A stretch of DNA of 64,000 nt. It comes from Lunularia cruciata (lineage: Eukaryota; Streptophyta; Marchantiopsida; Lunulariales; Lunulariaceae). The notes below the pieces were generated by a model. It did not search any database and was not told the DNA's origin. It saw only the letters and a program-made list of their open reading frames with translations. This document shows, in pieces, positions 35,111 to 47,510 of this stretch; within the stretch, counting starts at the first letter, position 1; each line of letters opens with the position of its first letter. Both the position numbers and the translations under genes were made by a program. Location: NCBI GenBank assembly GCA_948567375.1, contig OX419760.1, positions 38,998,001 to 39,062,000 of the forward strand, written 5' to 3'.

Positions 35111-37149
35111 CACAAGAATAATGCTAGTAACACATGATACTCTCTTCCATATTTTCCCATACCTGCAAAATCACAACCACTCAACTCCCAACCCACAGAA
35201 GAAAATATAATCTCTCCAAACCCTAAAATCTACAAACTCTCATAACTTTAAATTCCATCTCCAAAATTTTTAAACTAAATTCCCATGGAAACTAATCATG
35301 AAAACCAAGAGATTAGAAATGAAAATTCTCGACCCATCACTTTCAATATGTACGGATCACTCTAGACCCTAAAAAACCTAAAAATACTCTTAATTTTCTA
35401 CTCAATTCTCCATAGTCTTCAATCAAAATACCAATGGAACAGAAATTGAAAAATGAACCGAATCTACTATTCCCGCAAGTGCTATATGCTAGAGAGCCCT
35501 CATAACATATGGATCTTCCTCTCACATCTCTCCCTCTCCTCTCCCGTCTCCACGCTCTCCCCAAGCCTCCAGATCCTCCCGATCCTCCTCAACGAGAAAA
35601 CTTCCACCTTAATTAGAATTCGCCAAAAATGGCATGTTGAATGTGACAATAAAGCTTGGTTTCCATGACGGCTTGCCTCTCAACCTTTATCTCCCATAAG
35701 AAAGGGAGCAGGAGGTCGGATGCGGAGACGAAGCTTCACATAGTAACCCCTCCTTGTCGTAGGAAATCACTAGGTGGATGGATTGATGATTATTATAAAC
35801 CTGTCTATAATATATGTCACTTAACTATGTACATGCTTCTCCTGAAACATCCATAGAAGAGATCGGGAGCGTACTAGTTCAACTCGTTGTTCTAGCATAA
35901 CTCGTGCTCGTGCTCATGCCCTGATCGGTCTTCACCCAGGTCATGCTAGCATGCCAATTTGGCCAACCAAGATCTAAGCTCCTTGGGTGGAGAAGAGAGA
36001 CCGTATGAACAATTTTCTAAGACGAAATATGGGTAGAAGGTCGGCAGCTTCCGGGCAGAGTGACAATGAAAACGGAACTCCTGGGGCTGCAGTGAGCTTT
36101 ATAAAGATGTAAAGACAAGGGGAGGGAAGTAGTGTTCAGAATTTTTTCACAAATGCATTCTTCACAGATTCTCATGTGTTTCAAACATTCTGACGAGCTT
36201 TCCAAACAGAAAAGAAAGGTACCGTGGATACAAAAATATTTATTTCCATACATTCAGAAACTATCAATAATTTTGGAATTAAACAAATCTTGTTCAGCAA
36301 CTTGAGGAATGAGAACGGAGCCTACAGAAACTTCAAGGCAAATAAACACACGACGTCTTTGTAAATAGCTACAATAAGACAAAATAAACCTTAAGTTTAA
36401 ATTTGGAATAAACCTGTCATGAATATGTATGATGCGTCTCTTATTTTGGCAAGTGAATTAATATAATGGTGATCTTAACCGAAGACTTCAAAAAAGAAAG
36501 AGAGAGTGTGTGTGTATAAAAGAGCAGTATCAGCCAAGAGGAGAAAAGGAATAAGGTCCAGTAATGTGAAAATGTGTGGAGAAATCAACGTCCACATGAC
36601 AGGCCTTAGAAGTAGAAGCCGATGAAAGAAATCATACTTTAGGAAATTTTTATTCTCTAATGGAGGGGCAATGATCATCAAGGCGACATCAGCAATGTCA
36701 ACAAAGTTCAAAATCACGCAAGGAAGAAGGAGGACATTTCACACAAATCCAGAGCAAAAGCAATCCAGCAACCGGCCGAGAAGAAGGTAAACCTAGGAAT
36801 AGAATCATGTCTATTTATCCGTTATCTTTTGAAGAGCAATTTTATCACATGCACTCTTACTATATTGAAATTAAAGCCACATTCACAAATGCGCAATAAA
36901 GATACAAAAGTAGACAAAATTTCGATAGAATCTCATTGCTTTAGGGAAAGTAGTATGTACAAGTAAGAATGCACAAATGTATGATTGAGCTAGGACACTA
37001 GAGCATGTACTCTTACCAAATCAAGAATAAAGATGTACACTAGTTGTACAAGGAAATGGGCATGTCATCTAGAAGAAAATGTAGAACTTATTATCAATTA
37101 GTCTAGAGAATAATTCAAACCTCTATCATAATAAAAGACATAGAAATAA
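35111..37149. other. AT-rich intergenic sequence
   Basis: No gene, RNA or element was recognised. Short open frames here have no motifs. A short GT microsatellite-like run (GAGAGTGTGTGTGTATAAAAG) lies near 36500. Confidence 0.5.
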
Positions 37150-37445
37150 AGTTTGGAAGATCTTCTTGTCCTTCAAAGGACAAACTCTCTATTATCTACC
37201 ACAAGATTATTTAGAAAGGAAGAGACCCATTTTCTCCTTCCATCGAGAACCTCCTAAGGAGAAGCCTATCAATAATCCCAAGGTAGGAGCAACGAAAATA
37301 TACCAAGCGTGCACAACTGCCCATACTTTTATAGATTTCATATCTTTCAAAAACAATAGAGCTCCCCTCCATCCAATACAGGTAAAGATTTGTGGCTAGG
37401 TATCAAGTCCCTTATCACATAATCAAGAGTTCATGGTCATATGAT
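37150..37445 (-). mobile_element. Second, more diverged LINE remnant
   Basis: It resembles 34243-34530 of the larger LINE remnant in the same orientation (shared words around TTATCACATAATCAAGAGT/TTATCACACAGTCAAAAGT and CTATCAACAACGACAAA/CTATCAATAATCCCAAG). It is too decayed to show domains. Confidence 0.5.
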
Positions 37446-37683
37446 GTCACCCAAAGATCTTCTATAATCCTCTTGTTAAAGACTTTCGAGAGTAATAAAA
37501 AGGTTGGAGAAGGAGAAGCATTTCCAAATAGATAGGCCAGTCAATACACAAATACTTGAAGAGAGTTTATTGAAGGTCACTTATGGATCATTAATAGAGG
37601 ATGATAATTATCTATAAGATTCATACATTGATAGTGCAAGACAAGTTCTCCTACGCTCTTACACTTGTTGTACTATTAGTGTT

Positions 37684-38250
37684 GTGCATATATAAATTGC
37701 TACACTATATACATCGTTGTAAAAATTATAAATTATAGAAGCACAACTCACACATAAGTTATAAATGAACTCCAAAATGCCACAATAATCAATTCTTCTT
37801 CAACTCAAATCACAATCAAATCAGATACGTATTCAATCTTTCACTCCATAATTTACCAACAACTAGATATTGATTGCAATCAAGCCACACCCACTCTAGC
37901 TAAAAGACTCTATGTGACGCTCGCTGGCCATTGTCTAGCATAGCTAAGAACTCGAAAGCTCAACATCAAAGAAGTAAGCTCTCTAGAGTTGCACTTTGAA
38001 GGTATACCCCTCTGTTTGACCTAGATCTCCAGCCCTAACCGTGTAGCTGATGGCACATCCGACGGTGCAAACTGTGCAAGTGAAGATGTGTCCCACCATG
38101 TGATTAATAACACTAACATGTAATCAGACCGCAAACAAATAATCCATGAGTAACTACTAAAATACATGTGACTAACACTACCTACCAACACTACCACTCC
38201 TACGTCCTACGTCCAAGTAAACTAGCCAAGGCGTTACAAATGTAGTGACA
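37684..38250 (-). repeat. Family 3 short-LTR remnant
   Basis: It is a diverged copy of the LTR at 44330-44878, including the 105-bp terminal unit (37684-37787) and the GTGACGCTCG block at 37915. It ends at GTAGTGACA (about 38250). It shows that the short LTR form is a real subfamily and not a single local rearrangement. Confidence 0.7.
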
Positions 38251-39698
38251 TTAGATATATAAATGCATATATCTAGGATTGTACTCTTAGATACACAAAT
38301 ATAATATATCTAGAATGTGAGACCAAGTCTTCATATCCTCTTGGTACTCCACTCTAGAAATCATAATGCTAAATTGTGAAAAACAAGAACATTAAAAAGA
38401 CCACACAGAAGGGAAAAGTTTAAGAAAGGTCCACTATTCCCCTAAACTCTTTTGAGACATATACACGCTACTAAAAGCATTTTTCACATCCTCAAATGAG
38501 ATAAACCAATTGGGACGAAGATCTAAGATATACCTAGATTAATACCTCGTCATCAACTCTTGATGACTTCAAAATAATCTGGTTGAAAGTACATGATAAT
38601 AGTAAGTTAAATGCAAGACCTCCTTTATAGCAACGAATCTAATGCGCATTATACCCTTCTCAAACTCCATCCATCTAGAGAAGTTGACTAGCACCGATTC
38701 GAGACAGTTATTATTGAAATATCTGCTAATGTTTTATTTTTCCACTTTAAATAAATAGAATATTTGGCTGGAAAAAATTGAATTAAACATATTATAAGTA
38801 AGTGAGATAGATTGCACTCTTCATAAGCACCATGAACACGGAGAACAGTCTCACTGGGGTCCACTTAAGCTTGGTAGTGCAATTTCTTGGTAGATGGAAT
38901 TATTTAAAATTTTCAATTGTTATAAGAACATTAATATATCTAAAGTACAATTGAGAATTTTCTTATTTGAATACTAAAGTAACCCTATTCGCCATACTCT
39001 GGATAACTGCAATTCTTCAAAAGTAAACGTTGCACTTACGAAGTATTTGGATAATTGCAAAAACCCCCCACAGGTGCAGTTTGTGCCCGGAAGGGAAGGA
39101 TTGTACTTATCGGGGTGAGTTTTAAATGTAAAGTAATGTAAATCGAGTTTCCCATTTTCCTAAATTAATTTCTAAATTCGTCGATGCTTAATTGCTAAAT
39201 TGGTAAATTCGTCGATGATTTGAAAAGTGTAACCTAGAGTGACTCGATTTAACAAAAATGAAGATGTGAAAATGTAACCTAGGGTGAATCAATCTAACAA
39301 AAATCATGGGGCCTATTTAACAATATGATTTCTTGTTGACAACGGCCAGTCCTCTCCTTCCTTGATATTCTTTTGGTCGCTCTGAACGTAAGGAGCAAAA
39401 CTTGACCTCAAAACTCAGTAGAGTACCCTCATGGTAACAGATCGTGTATCTGTCTACAAGGAAATCCGGGATGTTTTATGATTCCCTCAAGGTTCGGTAT
39501 CACGTTGGTGCAGCTTCTTCTTCACATAGTTTCCTTACGCAACATCTAAACTATCTGTAAATTGGTCTTACGCGCTAGTTGTACCTGAGGCTTCATAAGC
39601 ATTTCCGCAAGAAGGTTCTCAAGATCAAATGCATATGTTTGGGGTAGCACAGGATTGATGCTCGCTTTCGAGATGCTGGAATGAATTTGGCCTCAAAA
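38251..39698. other. Intergenic, with a 45-bp tandem duplication
   Basis: The sequence is AT-rich and no gene was found. At 39223-39303 the unit GTGTAACCTAGAGTGACTCG...AACAAAAAT occurs twice in tandem. The right end is the 3' flank of paralogue 2. Confidence 0.5.
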
Positions 39699-41558
39699 TT
39701 ACTCCTTGTATCGAGAACTTTGTCTACTGAAGGGCTCATAATGTTCAGATGGAGTTGAGCCTGCAGATTCAAGACTGACTGGGGTTAACTGGGTCCTGGG
39801 TTTGCGATCGATCAGTGCTTTGGGAATAACAGATTTGACGTAAGCCCCATTTTTCTCAAGGCAATCAAGACAGTTTGTGCATATATAAGCAGGATAGTAA
39901 ATAGGCTTCGGACACTTCTCGTCCCGTAAGATCACTCTCTGGAGGTCGAACATATCCCGAAACTCTTGAGGCTTGCGATCAGCTAGCATCAGTAGTTCCT
40001 GCATGATCGAATCAATGTGTTCCTCGGTCGTTCGTTCGCTTGTGAAGAGTTTCCTGATACACGAGTAAGACTCTCTCCAAAATCCCTCCTCCCCTCCTCC
40101 CTCCTTCGGCGGGACGCCCAAAGCTTTGGCTGCTCCTAATAATCCACAAGATCCAGCTGCAATGTAGATATGATTCTCGGCGATGTGACTCGTTAGTGGT
40201 CTTCTATGCTTACGATGAGAAGGTCGATCCGGACTTGCCCCGGGTATTTCTTCAGATATTGCAGTAGAAGACGCTGGAGTTGATTCCGAGAATACTACTA
40301 CTGTATCCAAGGGTTCCTCCTCTTCATCTATCTCTTCTCTTAATTCTCTGCCCACCGACTTCCGAGGTGAGGTACCCCACCAAGGACGCCTTTTGATTAC
40401 AATACCTTTCCCCTTCGTATGAGATTCCATGTCCTTCATCTGACACTTCATGTGCAGTCTGTGGGCACGGCCTAGTTGACGATGAAGAGAAGGTGGTGGC
40501 CGCTGCATTGCCCACTGAAGTTTCCAACTATAAATTACCTTGAATCTCGACCCTTCTTGTAGGCTTTCTGGTTTGATTTGGATATTCAGCTCTGCCAATC
40601 TGTGCTCCAGGCGAATGTTACATTCCCTAAAAGCACTCGCCCTCTCTTGCAGCAGCAAAGTGGGCCACTCTAGCTTCACCCTCACAGTAAGGAGAGGATT
40701 GACAAGAAAAGACTTCACGAGTTTTCCGGCTCCGACTTTCCCCACTGGATTGTTTGTCAAATCCAACTCCTCTAATGCAGGCACTGCTCCACTCCGGAGC
40801 AACCTAGCCAGAGCTATACAGCCTTCGTCCCCGATGTAGTTATCTCCAAGGTGTAAGAATTTTAGAGTAGTAAGAGGAAATTTAATGAGCGCCCTCACGA
40901 TCTTTCTGGTCCCATCGTCTCCACTATAAACATTCTCTTCGCAGAACTGACAGCGGAAGCAGTTTAGAATCTGAGTTGAGCCTGAGTTGGTAACACAGCA
41001 ACAGCAACTGAAGCAGGTGTCTCTACCCTTGTGCAATCTTCCACGCCCACACGTGCACTTAACGAGGCGACCACAAATTGCGTTCCATTCTCTCGGAGGG
41101 ATGAGCTTAGGCAAGGACCCCGTCATGTCAATCATGTTCAAGGCCGGCATCTTACCCTTTTTCAAAGCATCTGCAATCGCATCAGTGCCCTCCTCGGCAT
41201 CGGTGATTTGATCATAAGAAGACACTTGCCAGAGAATTAAATTTTCCAGTCCTTTGAGGTAGCCGAGTTCCAAAGCATTCAACATCGCCCTCATGCCAAG
41301 ATCCCCGGCGTTATTGTGTAGGAATAGTGTTTTCAGTTTCTGGAGCTGGTTCTTTTCAAGTGCTCTGGCCATGATCTTCGTCTGCTTCTCCTCAATAACG
41401 GCTCGGGACAGATCCAGCCACTCAATCTGGAACCTAGTCGGCAATTGTCTCAGTTCCAAGTCAGCCTCGAAATCCTCGCCCAAACTAGGCATGGCAATCT
41501 CCAGATCAGAGAGGTCGCTGCTCTTGTTCACAGACATATTGTGGCGATGCATTTTCAT
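39699..41558 (-). CDS. LRR protein with inserted Cys cluster (paralogue 2)
   Basis: Single 619-codon ORF on the minus strand. The first ATG is at 41558; a second in-frame ATG is seven codons later. Same plan as paralogue 1: LRRs at residues 45-115 (IEWLDLSRAVI, LKTLFLHNNAGDLG) and 230-295 (LKFLHLGDNYIGDEG, LEELDLTNNPVGKVG). The Cys cluster at 162-206 is richer than in paralogue 1 (CTCG, CFSCCCC, CFRCQFC). Basic KRRPWWG is at 389-395. An acidic/Ser linker follows (405-445). The C-terminal module is at 515-566 (QELLMLADRKPQEFRDMF, then YICTNCLDC). A Ser-rich tail is unique to this copy. Function is unknown. The two genes converge, 7.2 kb apart. Confidence 0.85.
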   Translation of the reverse strand: MKMHRHNMSVNKSSDLSDLEIAMPSLGEDFEADLELRQLPTRFQIEWLDLSRAVIEEKQTKIMARALEKNQLQKLKTLFLHNNAGDLGMRAMLNALELGYLKGLENLILWQVSSYDQITDAEEGTDAIADALKKGKMPALNMIDMTGSLPKLIPPREWNAICGRLVKCTCGRGRLHKGRDTCFSCCCCVTNSGSTQILNCFRCQFCEENVYSGDDGTRKIVRALIKFPLTTLKFLHLGDNYIGDEGCIALARLLRSGAVPALEELDLTNNPVGKVGAGKLVKSFLVNPLLTVRVKLEWPTLLLQERASAFRECNIRLEHRLAELNIQIKPESLQEGSRFKVIYSWKLQWAMQRPPPSLHRQLGRAHRLHMKCQMKDMESHTKGKGIVIKRRPWWGTSPRKSVGRELREEIDEEEEPLDTVVVFSESTPASSTAISEEIPGASPDRPSHRKHRRPLTSHIAENHIYIAAGSCGLLGAAKALGVPPKEGGGEEGFWRESYSCIRKLFTSERTTEEHIDSIMQELLMLADRKPQEFRDMFDLQRVILRDEKCPKPIYYPAYICTNCLDCLEKNGAYVKSVIPKALIDRKPRTQLTPVSLESAGSTPSEHYEPFSRQSSRYKE

Positions 41559-44329
41559 TCTTTCTCTACCCTCTGTGAAATACCTCTACAAATTTGGAGC
41601 TGGATGTCTTCACTCTACTGCAGCACACCATCAGACGTTCGCAAGGCGATTGTCCAAGAGCTTAAAAACAAAAGCAACTTACTTCAGCTGATCAGGAAAA
41701 GCAACAGGCAACCTGATCAGTTGCAGAATGAAATTACTGTTCGGGAAAAATGACTGGTCGTACTGCGTTCTTACTGCGGAAAGCCCAGAAATTCTATCAA
41801 GCCTGTTTAAATGACTGAAACGAATACTGGGCCGAAGTCAGTTTTCCGTCTCGAGGGTGATCTCCTTCATATGAGCCATGTCGTTCAATTTTTCCCCACT
41901 CAGCCGAACATACAGAAACTCTCAGAAGTTTCCTGATCAAAAGCATAGCTTACTTGGGGAAATCTGTGCACCAAGTAATTGTAAATCTCCACGACAAGAG
42001 AATCTTGCGGAGACTACACGTGTATCTGAAAACTGCAATGAAATCGCCCAAAAGTAGAAGTGTGACGTATGTTCTACGCTTGCAGCAACATAGTGTACTT
42101 AGCTCAGCTTGCTCAAACTGCAGACTTCACAAGGGTGGGAAGTCGGGTGTGCTGAAGTCGTCACCATTGCAAGAAAGTCTTCCTCCTCTTCTTTCGTGAA
42201 TGCCAAGCAAGCTTCATCCCTGAAACACCTTGGCCTAGCTATAGATTTGTGAAAGAAAGTATCCTATCCAAATCGTACGACCTTTGGCCTCTCAGTGTCT
42301 TCAAATCAAACATGGACAGCACGTCACGATTTGAAATATCCAGATCCACCGACTGCAAAATGCAACAGTTGCAAACTCCAAAACGCATGATGCAATCACT
42401 TTGTAATAAATTCATCACAAATCTACCAAGATCCATCCCCGTCGATGACAATTGCGTTTCGACTTCAAAGCAACTCTAGTCTGGAGTAAGGTTGGTCTAG
42501 ATCCCATTGAACTTTCACAATCAGTATAAAAGGTGCGCTTGATTGATGGTAATCTGAAGTTCCAGAAAAAGACGACGAGTTTTTTACTTGTGTATTACTG
42601 TTACAGAAAATCCAGTTCTTTTGTTGTAATAATTACATAAAATTGGGGTCGGATTACTTCAACTAAATTTTCTTATAGTATGACAAAGTTATGAACCGAC
42701 AATGTCATTTGTATATTATGTAATAATGTAATACGCATTTATTTCTGATATCCATTTCGAACACAGAACTACTAAATTATGCCGGATAGCAATCAGATAA
42801 ATATCATAGAAGATAAGTAAGTGGATGGGTCGAATATTTCTTTATGCTCGTTTAAAATCTAGTGATAGGTGTATGCGCCTTTCAGTGCCATTTCGATTAA
42901 ATAGTTTTCAAATGTGATTCGAAGATTTCCCCTTCTAATTATCAACTTTTTACATTGTCAACTCTACATTGTTTTCAACTATATATATGTGGTAACTCAA
43001 AGAATCAATAAGGAGGCAAGGGCGCTTATCGTCGATGTTTTCTAGGTTCAATCTAATCATTAAGAGAAATGTGATTATGGAGACCCTTCAAGCAGCGGAA
43101 TACTGAAAATATTATTCTTTTATTATTATAAAATCAATTGAATCATCAGCCTGTTCAGTTTTTCACTTTCTCTTAAACTGAGAGAAGTTTAACCAAGTGA
43201 AAAAAATCACGGTGACCACAAAATGATAATCATCTGCCGAGCTGGTATCATTCTTATTTAGTACTCTTGACTTAACTTTCAAATATAATGATTGCACATC
43301 TATCAAAGATGTATTCAATGCATTTTTCCTATAAATGCCTCATATGTTACTATAATAGCCTTATATACATATTACTTTTTAATAGAATAGAATGATAATG
43401 AAGTAAAAGCCAGAACGCCAAATAGTATAATCCAGAAACAAAAGGAAAAGAGAATACAAGAGCATCAAGAAGTGCAGATGGAGACCACGATCTCCAGACC
43501 CAAACAAAAGAGCTACAAGCTCAAGGAAAACAACGGTTCTCAATACCCAGCAAGGAGAAAGAAACAAAGCAACCTATAGCTTAACTCCATGCTATTGGTA
43601 CTCTAAAGGTATATTTGGTAAATGGAAAGGGAGAGTCCTAGTAGTGGTGGAAGCTCCTCTTGCCATTGTTTCTGAGTGAAAACCCAATGCCTACAATTAT
43701 TAATTATTGTAGGGTGATAAGACCCATTGGCAAAAGTAAGAAGTGAACATAGCCAGCAAGATAGCCAAGGCTACTTTCCTCTAAGGAACCTTATGATGCA
43801 TCTCAAAAGAGGCGGTTAAATTGATCATAGAGATGGCCATGAATATCAATAAAATATCAATAAATGATAATATCAAAGGCAAGCCATGGTGCATGATGAT
43901 ACTCCTTCCCTTGGTGGTGATGATAAAGGCAACTCTTACTTGTATGTTGGCTCGTGCCAAGGACTCTTGTTATAGTGGATTTGTGACCATCACCTCAAAT
44001 AAGGTATATCAACCATCCATGATTAAGATTATATCTACACTCATCTTGTTGTAGTGGGTTCACAACCATCATATCAAATAAGATACATCGATCATCCATG
44101 AATAAGATTATATCTATACTCACTTTCCAAGGAAGTGGTACCAATAAATCCAACCATCACTCAATTTGAAATTGGGAGCAAGTAGATCTGAGTAAATATA
44201 TCCCAAATAGCATCACTAACTCTAGTGTGCTCTCCATGTATGGCAAATGTGAAATATGGATGCAATATGTGTTGTATATAGATCTACAAGTGCATTGGTT
44301 TGGTAGTAGTAAAAGTGTTGAATATGTCA
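41559..44329. other. Upstream region of paralogue 2 and intergenic sequence
   Basis: 41559 to about 42500 is the 5' flank of the minus-strand gene and should hold its promoter and 5' UTR. The remainder is AT-rich. Near 43915-44130 a loose direct repeat of about 90 bp occurs (units with TTGTTATAGTGGATTTGTGACCATCA and TTGTTGTAGTGGGTTCACAACCATCA). No gene is supported. Confidence 0.45.
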
Positions 44330-44878
44330 TGCGTATATACATCGCTACATAACATACATCACTGTCAACATCATACACTATAGAAGCACAACTCACACAT
44401 AAGTCATACATAGACTCTAAAGTGCCACAATAATCAGATCGTTTACCACTCGAATCAATCAAACTCAGATCAATGTTTGATCTGGTCTCAACAACTTGCC
44501 AACAACTAGGCACTGATTATAGTCAAGCCACATCCACTCCAGCATAGAGAATCCAGGTGACGCTCGCCGGCCTCTGTCCACCATAGCCAGGAACTCGAAG
44601 GCTCAACATCAGAGAAGTGAGCTCTCTAGAGCTGCACTTTGAAAGTATACCCCTTGGATACGAGCTAGGTTTGAAACCCTAACGGTCCCGCTGATGGCAC
44701 ACTTGACGGTGCAAACAGTGCAAAGTGACAGTGGGCCCCACCGTGAAGTCAGTACCCTGAACACCAAATCTGACCATCGGAAAGTAGTCTTTGAGAAACT
44801 GCTAAAATAACTCTAACTACTATCACTATAACTCCAGTGTCCAAGCAATCTAGATGCAACACTACAAATGGCATGACA
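44330..44878 (-). repeat. Family 3 short LTR form
   Basis: On the minus strand it starts TGTCATGCC and ends GCATGACA, so the termini are 8-bp inverted repeats TGTCATGC/GCATGACA. The first 440 bp match the long family 3 LTR. The last 105 bp (44434-44330) replace the rest of the long LTR. Confidence 0.7.
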
Positions 44879-44879
44879 G

Positions 44880-44999
44880 TTGTCGTGCATATATACATCG
44901 TTACACAACATACATCACTGTCAACATCATACACTATAGAAGCACAACTCACACATTAGTCATACATAGACTCTAAAGTGCCACAATCCCCCCCCCCCC
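44880..44999 (-). repeat. Extra copy of the 105-bp LTR end and a G12 run
   Basis: 44987-44880 repeats, with few changes, the 105-bp unit at 44434-44330. It is preceded on the minus strand by a run of 12 G (44999-44988) that may be the polypurine tract of the element. The order pol, G-run, LTR end, LTR suggests tandem or recombined LTRs. Confidence 0.7.
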
Positions 45000-46796
45000 T
45001 AGCTGGTGGTTAGGTCCCTCTAACTCTAGATAGTCATCTACTCCAAGTATATGGTATACCTTATGATGGGCAAAGATCAAGAGGTCGGGTGCTATGGAGC
45101 CCCATCGTTAGTCGCCTATCTGCAATCTATACCATATAAAGAATGAACTAGCTATAGGTCAAATACATCTAGGACATAACCATTGTCTTTGAGGAACCAT
45201 CGTGAGAGGAGGAGTCATACATGCCATATGCCATCCTCTCAAACAGCTATCACACACTAACATAGTAGTAGCTCCACCAGAAGAGCCACATAACATACAC
45301 CTCAAGCCTGCACGTACAAGTGCCAAGCTTGGGTTCCATATTATCATCAATGTTTGGGAGGTGGCATAGCGCACAATTGCGCACATGATCCTTCCAAACA
45401 ACACCATCATGTCCTTCTAACACAAGGACTCTAGATGGCAAAACCTCACGCACTCTCAAGATAGTGCGGCCTGTCAAAACATCAAGTGTTGTTGATGTTG
45501 TCTGCTATAGATATACATAGTTGCTTGGATGAAATTGATGGATCGAGGGTCTATAACCTCCTCCTTGAATGGTAGCATAGCGTAAAGTATCTCTATGCTA
45601 AGCAATTGCTAAGTTCTTAGAGGCCATCAACACCACTCTCCAAAAGATCTCTATCCGTTGAGAACATGTGCTCATCCATACATCAAGGTCATCCAAGTCC
45701 AAAACTATAGTAGCATCTCGATGAGTGGCTGCTAGTAAATTTGGATCTCATCTATAGAGTAGAAAGTATGGAGAGAAGGATGCTAAGGAGGCTTGCCGGC
45801 TGAACCGATAGCCCATGGCCAACCAAGGTAACTGGAGATCCCAATCTTCCAAGTGGCCTCTCTGCAAACCATACTTTTGCAATCCTCTCTTCACAATTTG
45901 AACCACTCTCTCTACTAAGCCATCTACCTTAGGGTGATCTCAAGATGTAGTACGATGATCAATCAAAGCCTTGTCACACAAGACTTGAAACTCCCCCAAA
46001 AACTCTATACCTTGATCAGTCAAAACCTCAGCTGGTGCACCAAAATGACTAATAACTCGATCCAAGAATGAGTAAGTTGTTCCTTCACTAGACTTGTCAG
46101 GAAGTGCCACCAACTCAATCCACTTGGAGAAGTGCTCTACCATCACCAAAACATACCGATGATATTTCAAAATCAATGGTAAAGGTCCAACAAAGTCCAA
46201 ACTCCAACAGTAACCCAATCCCATGATAGGTAATGGGTGTAACTATGGCGTAGGAGCATTGAATTATGCTCTAACTTAGTCACAAACCACACATCTGGCA
46301 GCAAACTACTATACCTCGGTCTGCATATCGTGCCACCAATAATGACTCTAGAGTAAGCTATATGTACGCTTGACTCCAAAATGTATGCTAGTTCCTGATG
46401 AGCATGATGAACCAACTGTGGTCTTTGAGATGGAAGTGGTACTACTTGTACTCTACCATCCTCCCATGCATGCAAAAGGTATCTAACCTCCAATTCTAAA
46501 CCGTCTGGCTCGCTGAAGGACACGGTCTCTCTCCTTGGCCCCAATTGTGCGACCCACAACACCAGTGCAAAGATAGTCCATCACTAAGACATCATTATGA
46601 ATGTCTCGCTGAACTATACCAATATCTTCACTCTCTGGATCTATGACCTCCATAACTCCTCCTCATTACGCTGAGAGAGATACCACCAAAGCCTCAGAAA
46701 ATATACATAGAAAGGCAGATGCATGCCAACTTGGCACCATCTCCTCATCTTTCTCACCATGCCAATGTGCTCTTGTCTGATCCTACAAGCTGGGAC
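45000..46796 (-). pseudogene. Family 3 RNase H end, integrase and PHD finger
   Basis: Minus-strand decayed pol. About 46790-46600 is the RNase H end. 46562-46222 contains the integrase zinc domain (LVHHAHQELAYI; VCDQ-like end altered). 46224-45940 is the catalytic core: LDFVGPLP, then MVEHFSKWIELVALPDKS, then VLTDQGIEF with the second Asp. The core then decays. 45477-45310 is the C-terminal barrel (RTILRVREVLPSRVLVLEGHDG). After a shift, 45299-45162 encodes a full PHD-type zinc finger with C-X2-C, C-X2-C-X4-H-X2-C and W-X-C-X2-C spacing, ending at the stop. The left neighbour is the LTR and the right neighbour a family 2 element. Confidence 0.8.
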
Positions 46797-47488
46797 TGTA
46801 ACACCCATTTGAGCATATGTGTGGTATTGTGATATTTAGCTTGGTATTACAAGTACTTGAGAGATATTATTTATTTAGAGATAAAGTATGGTTCTACATT
46901 AGTCATGATTAGCTAAAGTTAGTCATAGCTAAGATAGAGAGGACCTTACTTTAGAAGAAATGGAAAAGATGAGCACCACTATCTTGGATTCTAGTGTGTT
47001 GACTTGGTATTATTCCTAGGTGTTTAGCTTTGAGAAAAGAGTTGAGAACTCTTGGGCCCGCAAGCCTTTTTATTTTAGATTCTTCTATAGTCCAAGGATA
47101 GCCCATGTGAAGGAATCCTTGACTTAATAGTTGGGTCAAGATAAGATCACATGCTTAGGGGAATATGCCCATGTGAATGGATATTCCTTTCTACTTTTTG
47201 ACTTTACTTGACTTTTAGTCTAGTAACTTGAGTTGCTCCAGTAATTAGTAACTTTGGTACGTAACTATTTCACAAGTATATAAACAAGGGGTGAGGAGGT
47301 ACTCATCATCCTTTCATTATCAACTATCTCTCTCTCATTGAGGCCTCTAGTGAGCAATGTTTTGAGTCTTGGAGTGTTAGCCTTGGAGGAGTATGATGGA
47401 GTTGGGGTTCCTTGCCTTCTTAGTCCATGGTGCGCTACCATAATAACCATTAGAGGTTCATCCTGAGTGAGACACAAGCCGGCTCACA
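46797..47488 (+). repeat. Family 2 copy B 5' LTR
   Basis: It starts TGTAACACCCATTTGAGC and ends GGCTCACA. The primer-binding site TTTTTGGTTCCGTTACCGGGAC follows at once. TATATAAACAAGGGGTGAGG (47278-47297) is a good TATA box and start region, kept in all family 2 LTRs. Confidence 0.9.
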
Positions 47489-47510
47489 TTTTTGGTTCCG
47501 TTACCGGGAC

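Noticed and set aside
44988-44999. Run of 12 C as a sequencing error
   Set aside because: Its exact length is uncertain, but its place at the pol/LTR border fits a polypurine tract on the minus strand.
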